From contig CAZISM010000103.1 in NCBI GenBank assembly GCA_964541895.1, forward strand, positions 1 through 18,585: DNA of 18,585 bases, read 5' to 3'. The notes beneath the pieces are model-generated. The model did not search any database and was not told the DNA's origin. It was given only the letters and a program-made list of their open reading frames with translations. Below, piece after piece: positions 14,777 to 18,585 of this stretch. Every line of letters starts with the position of its first letter. The stretch's first letter is position 1. The position numbers and the translations under genes are program-made. The stretch is from CAZISM01 sp964541895. Its GTDB lineage: Bacteria > Zhuqueibacterota > Zhuqueibacteria > Residuimicrobiales > Residuimicrobiaceae.

Positions 14777-15913
14777 ATGACGGACAGCACGTTATTATCC
14801 GGTAATGTCCGGTTTGGCAAGCGCAAGCTGCACGTTCAAACCACATGTGATGCCAAAGTTCCGGCGGCAACGGTTCTGATCCTGGACAACGGCGAGGCGA
14901 TAGATCAGCGCGATTACCTTTTGGAAAAGAGCGATGACGACAGCCTCCTCGAACAGGAGGTGAAGCAGTGCCACGACATGGTGATGGCTGATCTGGATCT
15001 GTTGAACGTCACTCTGCATAACGTATCAACCACCCAAAACGCGGACGCTTACGTCAAACTGGGGAATCTGCTCCTGGCAAAGGGGCTGTTGGATGAAACC
15101 ATCGAGATCGCCACAGCAGCGCAGAAACTGGATGCGCAAGTGGCCGGCGGTTATTACCTGCTGGGACAAGCCCAATGTAAAAAGGGCGAACTGGAAGAGG
15201 CCCTCAATAACCTGGAGCAGGCCATTCGACAGACGCCGGATTATCCGGATGTGCTGTTGTGGATGGGCCGTGTGCATCGGGATATGAAAGAGTACGGCCG
15301 GGCGATCAATATGGTACGGACCGCTCTGGAAATAAATCCGGATTATGTACAGGCGCACTTTAATCTGGGCCTGTATCTGATCGAAAGCGCCCATTTTGAT
15401 CCAAAGAACGTGGAGCTGCCGACGCCAATAGAGCGCATCAAAGAGGCCAAACCGAACCTGTTGCGCGCAGCCACTCTGACAGCGCAGTATTCCCGCAAAA
15501 AAATCGGCCAGGTGCTGGATCTGCTGGACGATCTGGATCAATGGGGAGAAGCGGTGCAACAGCTGCGGCAACTGGCTGATTCCAAAATCCTTGAAAGCCG
15601 GGGCCTTGTGGTGGACAGCGAGTTTTACCTTCGCTTCATGTTCACCGATCCGCAGCGCGAACACCGATCCCTGGACAACTATATTCGCCTGCTGGAGCGA
15701 ACAGCGGCACAACACCCTGATTATCCTGACGTTCGCAGCAGCCTGGGCTCCGCTTACCTGGTGCGCTGCTGGCAATATTTCGGCAAAGCGGTGGAAGAGT
15801 ACCGGGAAGCGGTTCACCTCAACCCCGATTTTAAAAAAGCGCAGAAGAATCTGCGACTGGTAGAAAACGACGGCCGCGGCTTTTTAATGTTGCTGCGGGC
15901 CATCTTTAAATAG
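14777..15913 (+). CDS. Cytoplasmic TPR protein with unrecognised N-terminal region (378 aa)
   Basis: The start at 14777 is five bases after the aminotransferase stop. There is no signal peptide or membrane helix. Residues 1-60 look beta-rich (NVRFGKRKLHVQTTCDAKV, TVLILDNGEAIDQRDYLLEK) and match no family I know. From about residue 90 there are TPR-type helical pairs: AYVKLGNLLLAKGLLDETIE, GYYLLGQAQCKKGELEEALN, LLWMGRVHRDMKEYGRAINM and HFNLGLYLIESAHF. A less regular helical section precedes a last TPR-like pair (AVEEYREAVHLNPDFKKAQK). It is probably a protein-interaction adaptor, partner unknown. It appears to be the last gene of the long co-directional run, because a 350-base gap follows. Confidence 0.8.
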   Translation: MTDSTLLSGNVRFGKRKLHVQTTCDAKVPAATVLILDNGEAIDQRDYLLEKSDDDSLLEQEVKQCHDMVMADLDLLNVTLHNVSTTQNADAYVKLGNLLLAKGLLDETIEIATAAQKLDAQVAGGYYLLGQAQCKKGELEEALNNLEQAIRQTPDYPDVLLWMGRVHRDMKEYGRAINMVRTALEINPDYVQAHFNLGLYLIESAHFDPKNVELPTPIERIKEAKPNLLRAATLTAQYSRKKIGQVLDLLDDLDQWGEAVQQLRQLADSKILESRGLVVDSEFYLRFMFTDPQREHRSLDNYIRLLERTAAQHPDYPDVRSSLGSAYLVRCWQYFGKAVEEYREAVHLNPDFKKAQKNLRLVENDGRGFLMLLRAIFK

Positions 15914-15965
15914 GAGATCATTATTTCGATCTTGTGACCACCCTAACACACGCGTTCCAGGATTT

Positions 15966-15977
15966 GGAGTATACTCC
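15966..15977. promoter_or_regulatory. 12-base perfect palindrome, possible operator
   Basis: GGAGTATACTCC is a perfect inverted repeat without a loop, as expected for a site bound by a dimeric regulator. No matching regulator gene is adjacent, and such a site can occur by chance. Confidence 0.25.
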
Positions 15978-16155
15978 TGCAGGTTTGCTTGTCCTGGCAG
16001 ACATCGCTAACGTGCAGAAGCGCTCCAGACCCCTCGATAACACTCTCGCATTCTGAAAAGGTCATGGTAGCAGCCGAGTTTTAATAACTTGATGAGGAAT
16101 TGGCAACCAGGAGGATGACGCCCGCCAGGTGGAAACCGAAATTCCCGAGCATACA

Positions 16156-16170
16156 TAGATTTGGTATAAA
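16156..16170 (+). promoter_or_regulatory. Candidate -10 region for the secreted-protein genes
   Basis: TAGATTTG (16156-16163) fits the TAnnTTTG -7 box known from Bacteroidota. TATAAA (16165-16170) fits a sigma70 -10 box. Neither has a convincing partner box 17-21 bases upstream, so this is only a candidate start region about 100 bases before the gene. Confidence 0.25.
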
Positions 16171-16263
16171 ATTTGCAATTAAGCTGACACAGGCGAAAAT
16201 GGCCGGTTTTTATTCGAGTTATGGCCGAAAATCGTATCGCTGATAGACAGAAAACACGTCACG

Positions 16264-16755
16264 ATGAAACATTATGCAACAATGAGACGATATGTGACTA
16301 AATATGGACTGATTTTACTCTTCCTGCCGTTGTGGAGCCTTTTCGCGCAGAGCCGTTTGCAGGTCTCGGCCACCGATACAGCGCCACAGCGCCCGGCCGC
16401 GTATATTTTTAATTTTACATTGGACAGCGAGTTGGGTAAGGAGGGACGAATCGGGATAGTATTTCCCGGCGAATTTGATTTGTCTCAGGTCGCTATGGCC
16501 GATTCCCGGGCGATGAGCGGCGGACTTGCGCTGACTGTGCGCAAGGATACAGTCTGGGCCGCTCGCACAGGTCGTGGTGCGGCTTTGCCGGCCGGGACCA
16601 GGGTCGACTTGGTCCTGGCGGTGGCGGTGAAAACCGCAGAGAACGCTACCTCGGCATTTACCGTTCTCGTCGCAGATACACAAAAAAGCGTGCGCCAAAA
16701 CAGGCAACAGATCAGAATAGAAGCGTATAAAAGATCCACAACGAACAATCTATAA
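16264..16755 (+). CDS. Small secreted protein, single beta-rich module (163 aa)
   Basis: A basic N-terminus and hydrophobic core (GLILLFLPLWSLFAQ) form a signal peptide with cleavage after AQ. ATG 16282 gives a more compact signal peptide and is an equally plausible start; neither has a visible SD. The mature part of about 125 residues is beta-rich: GRIGIVFPGEFDLSQVAMAD, then LPAGTRVDLVLAVAV. This resembles the N-terminal domain of the next gene's product (KVRLVFPSASGFDLTQV, VPAATVDVVLIVALIG) in content and order, so the two are probably paralogous modules. The family is not recognised. It follows a 350-base regulatory gap and precedes its larger relative by 32 bases. Confidence 0.75.
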   Translation: MKHYATMRRYVTKYGLILLFLPLWSLFAQSRLQVSATDTAPQRPAAYIFNFTLDSELGKEGRIGIVFPGEFDLSQVAMADSRAMSGGLALTVRKDTVWAARTGRGAALPAGTRVDLVLAVAVKTAENATSAFTVLVADTQKSVRQNRQQIRIEAYKRSTTNNL

Positions 16756-16787
16756 TCCTTTACGGAATTCAGGCAGGGCGAATACTG

Positions 16788-18585
16788 GTGCGTTTACGCA
16801 AACACATACTCCTCTTTCTGCTTTTTTTGCCAGGCCTATTGCCGGCAGGGAACCTGGTCGTACGAGACAGCCTAACCTCGTATGCCAAAGGGAGCTCTGC
16901 GCTGCACAGGATTCGTTTTACCCTTTCTGCAACAGGAAATGGCACCGAGGCCGGTATTCCGGCAGACGGCAAAGTTCGTCTGGTTTTTCCCAGCGCGAGC
17001 GGCTTTGATCTGACCCAGGTGGTCGGCGTCATGTCCGCGGACCAGACTCTGTTCAACGGTGGCTTTACCCTGCCCGGCGTCGCAGCTGGAGACTCCATCA
17101 CCTTTTCCCGCGATGGCACCGGAACGGCGGTGCCGGCTGCCACTGTCGACGTGGTCCTTATTGTTGCCCTGATCGGCAATCCCTCGCAGCAGCGCTTGAA
17201 TCAATCCGTTATCATGCGTACCTTGACCGCAGCCGATGTCATCATTGACAGCGGCCAGAGCAACCTCTATCATATCGATGGCCCCATCGAGTCATACTTT
17301 CTTTCGGTTACATTTCCGCCAGGGAAGAGCGTTGAGGAAGCCGGCGTAGCGTTCGAATTACGGGTTACAAATGCCCTGGATGCCTTTGGCCATCCAGCCG
17401 CCGATTCGGTGATCATCAGCGCCGTATCGGGTGCTTCGCCGGCGCCGGACGGCACCCGAGCCATTCTCAACAATATCGGCGTCAGCAACGGCAGCGGCAG
17501 CAGTCAGCAGGTGCTGTTCCGCAAAGAGTCTGGTGTTAGTTTGCGGGGACGCAGCAAGGTCCGCGGCATAACTATGCAAACCAGTCCAAGTGATTTCTCG
17601 GTATGGCATAACACCACCATCGCCCGCCTGGATATCAGCGGCGCACCAACCACGGTGCAATCAGAGGTGGCTTTTACCAATCCGATGGTGGTGAGGGTTT
17701 ATGATCCTTATGGCAACATCGCCGATACCTATAACAGGACGGTGACCTTTGGCACCACCGATCCGGCTGCGGCCAGGATCGCCTTGCCGACCAATTACCA
17801 GTTTGAAACCGATCCCAACGATAACGGTCAGCATAGTTTCAGCGGCAGCAGCTTTAAGCTGGCAACGACCGGGTCGCAGCGGATTTGGGTCAAAGAAACC
17901 ACCAGCACCCTGGCGGACACCACAGAGCCCATAACAGTGACGCCAGCGGCCATAAAAAATTATACAATCACGGTTAACGGCGGCAACAGCCTGGTCACTG
18001 CCGGTACGGAATTCCCCATCGCCATAACCAATGCGGTAGATAACGCCGGCAATCCGGCTAGCGGCACGGTCGCGGTTGCGTTTCTGGACGATGCCAACAA
18101 TCACAAATCCGCGAGCGGGGTGGCGCCGACCTTGGGCGCAATAACCGTTGTCAACGGTTCCGGGTCTGCCACAGCCAAATTGTATAAAGCGGAAACCGGC
18201 CTCTCCCTGCAGACCAGCAGTGGTTTGGTGACACAAAACACCGTTGCCCTGCAGGTACAACACGCGGCGGTCACCCGTCTAAATATCAGCGGCGCGCCAA
18301 CCACGGCGCAATCAGAGGTCGCGTTCACCACCCCGATGGTGGTCAGGGCCTATGATGCCTACGGCAACCTCGGCGACACCTACAACAAGACGGTGACCTT
18401 TGGCACCACCGATCCGGCTGCGGCCAGGATCGCCTTACCGGCCAATTACCAGTTTGAAACCGATCCCGCCGACAACGGCCAACATAGCTTTAACGGCAGC
18501 AGCTTCAAGCTGGCCACGGTGGGTTCGCAGCGAATCTGGGTGAAAGAGACCACCAGCGCGGTGGCGGACACCACCGAGCCCATCA
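16788..18585 (+). CDS. Large secreted Ig-like repeat protein, N-terminal part
   Basis: The frame is open from GTG 16788 to the window edge: 599 codons and still running. The N-terminus has a signal peptide (RLRKHILLFLLFLPGLLPAG). Module order by eye: an N-terminal domain (about 25-160) similar to the upstream small protein; module B1 (from about 167); A1 (280-382); B2 (from about 389); A2 (497-599). A1 and A2 share 89 of 103 residues. B1 and B2 are diverged but align at AGxxFxLxxTNAxDxxGxPA and NGSGSxxxxLxKxExGxSL. This matches bacterial Ig-like/invasin-type arrays of surface proteins. An adhesin or cell-surface stalk role is inferred; the C-terminal anchor or sorting signal is outside the window. 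The SD is poor (AGGG about ten bases upstream). Confidence 0.8.
   Translation, partial: MRLRKHILLFLLFLPGLLPAGNLVVRDSLTSYAKGSSALHRIRFTLSATGNGTEAGIPADGKVRLVFPSASGFDLTQVVGVMSADQTLFNGGFTLPGVAAGDSITFSRDGTGTAVPAATVDVVLIVALIGNPSQQRLNQSVIMRTLTAADVIIDSGQSNLYHIDGPIESYFLSVTFPPGKSVEEAGVAFELRVTNALDAFGHPAADSVIISAVSGASPAPDGTRAILNNIGVSNGSGSSQQVLFRKESGVSLRGRSKVRGITMQTSPSDFSVWHNTTIARLDISGAPTTVQSEVAFTNPMVVRVYDPYGNIADTYNRTVTFGTTDPAAARIALPTNYQFETDPNDNGQHSFSGSSFKLATTGSQRIWVKETTSTLADTTEPITVTPAAIKNYTITVNGGNSLVTAGTEFPIAITNAVDNAGNPASGTVAVAFLDDANNHKSASGVAPTLGAITVVNGSGSATAKLYKAETGLSLQTSSGLVTQNTVALQVQHAAVTRLNISGAPTTAQSEVAFTTPMVVRAYDAYGNLGDTYNKTVTFGTTDPAAARIALPANYQFETDPADNGQHSFNGSSFKLATVGSQRIWVKETTSAVADTTEPI
17625..17933 (+). 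repeat. Ig-like repeat A, copy 1
   Basis: This 309-base segment codes for a module beginning RLDISGAPTTVQSEVAF and ending TTEPI. It recurs 651 bases later (18276-18584) in the same frame. Identity by my own alignment is 89 of 103 residues, and long exact DNA stretches are shared. Confidence 0.85.
18276..18584 (+). repeat. Ig-like repeat A, copy 2
   Basis: This is the second copy of module A (RLNISGAPTTAQSEVAF to TTEPI), one 217-codon period after copy 1. The window ends right at its edge, so further copies may follow. Confidence 0.85.

Larger units (their letters stand above)
15914..16263 (+). other. Non-coding gap with palindromes, direct repeats and promoter-like boxes
   Basis: No ORF of ordinary size is seen on either strand. 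It contains a perfect 12-base palindrome GGAGTATACTCC (15966-15977), overlapped by CCTGCAGG (15976-15983). TAGATTTG (16156-16163) and TATAAA (16165-16170) resemble -10 elements in an AT-rich stretch. ATGGCCG occurs twice, 22 bases apart (16199 and 16221). A 42-codon basic ORF (16115-16243) begins directly after AGGAGG with no spacer. I see no clear terminator for the upstream operon and no confident riboswitch. The gap probably holds the control region of the secreted-protein genes that follow. Confidence 0.6.

Noticed and set aside
16091..16150. Riboswitch-like string with GGCAACC, GACGCC and GGTGGAAACC
   Set aside because: Fragments recall SAM-I or c-di-GMP-I cores, but the order and helices do not fit either, and the next gene is a secreted protein. 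A covariance-model search would settle it.
1..18585. CRISPR arrays, tRNA or rRNA genes, insertion sequences, phage or defence genes
   Set aside because: No regularly spaced short repeats, tRNA cloverleaf, transposase or integrase motifs were seen on either strand.

Overview
The window is a dense chromosomal stretch in which every gene I can support lies on the + strand. It looks like a Gram-negative, SD-using bacterium. Several proteins carry Sec-type signal peptides, there is an FtsEX pair, and there is a PilM-like/bitopic membrane protein pair. The DUF4175-like / TPR / exported amidotransferase-fold trio at the left edge suggests the FCB superphylum (Calditrichota, KSB1, Ignavibacteria or relatives). 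That placement is inference from gene content; no rRNA or marker tree is available here.

Layout. (1) Positions 1-3426: the C-terminal end of a DUF4175-like protein overlaps an exported TPR protein, which overlaps an exported protein of the type databases often label 'asparagine synthetase B'. (2) 3470-4644: a YjbQ-family protein and a YqeM-like class I methyltransferase, closely packed. (3) 4704-6260: ftsE and ftsX. (4) 6364-9127: hrcA, grpE and dnaJ, a heat-shock operon without dnaK and without a recognisable CIRCE operator in front of hrcA. An AT-rich gap separates it from ftsX and probably holds its promoter. (5) 9133-11559: a ComEA-like helix-hairpin-helix protein, a PilM-like protein that has lost its nucleotide-binding motifs, and a single-pass protein with a proline-rich stalk that could be its PilN/PilO-like partner. 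(6) 11575-14771: rsmD, coaD, pta and an aspartate-aminotransferase-like gene, tightly overlapped. (7) 14777-15913: a cytoplasmic TPR protein with an unrecognised N-terminal region. (8) 15914-16263: a 350-base non-coding gap with palindromes, direct repeats and promoter-like boxes. (9) 16264-18585 (cut by the window): a small secreted protein, then a large secreted repeat protein whose N-terminal domain resembles the small one. The large protein is built of alternating Ig-like modules in a B-A-B-A order, with a 217-residue period.

Most of the window is housekeeping: cell division, protein folding, translation, CoA and acetyl-phosphate metabolism. The parts that merit a second look are the secreted module pair at the right edge, the degenerate PilM-like cluster, the exported amidotransferase-fold protein, and very short ORFs at gene junctions. 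The best of these has a canonical SD and a strong hairpin directly in front of dnaJ.
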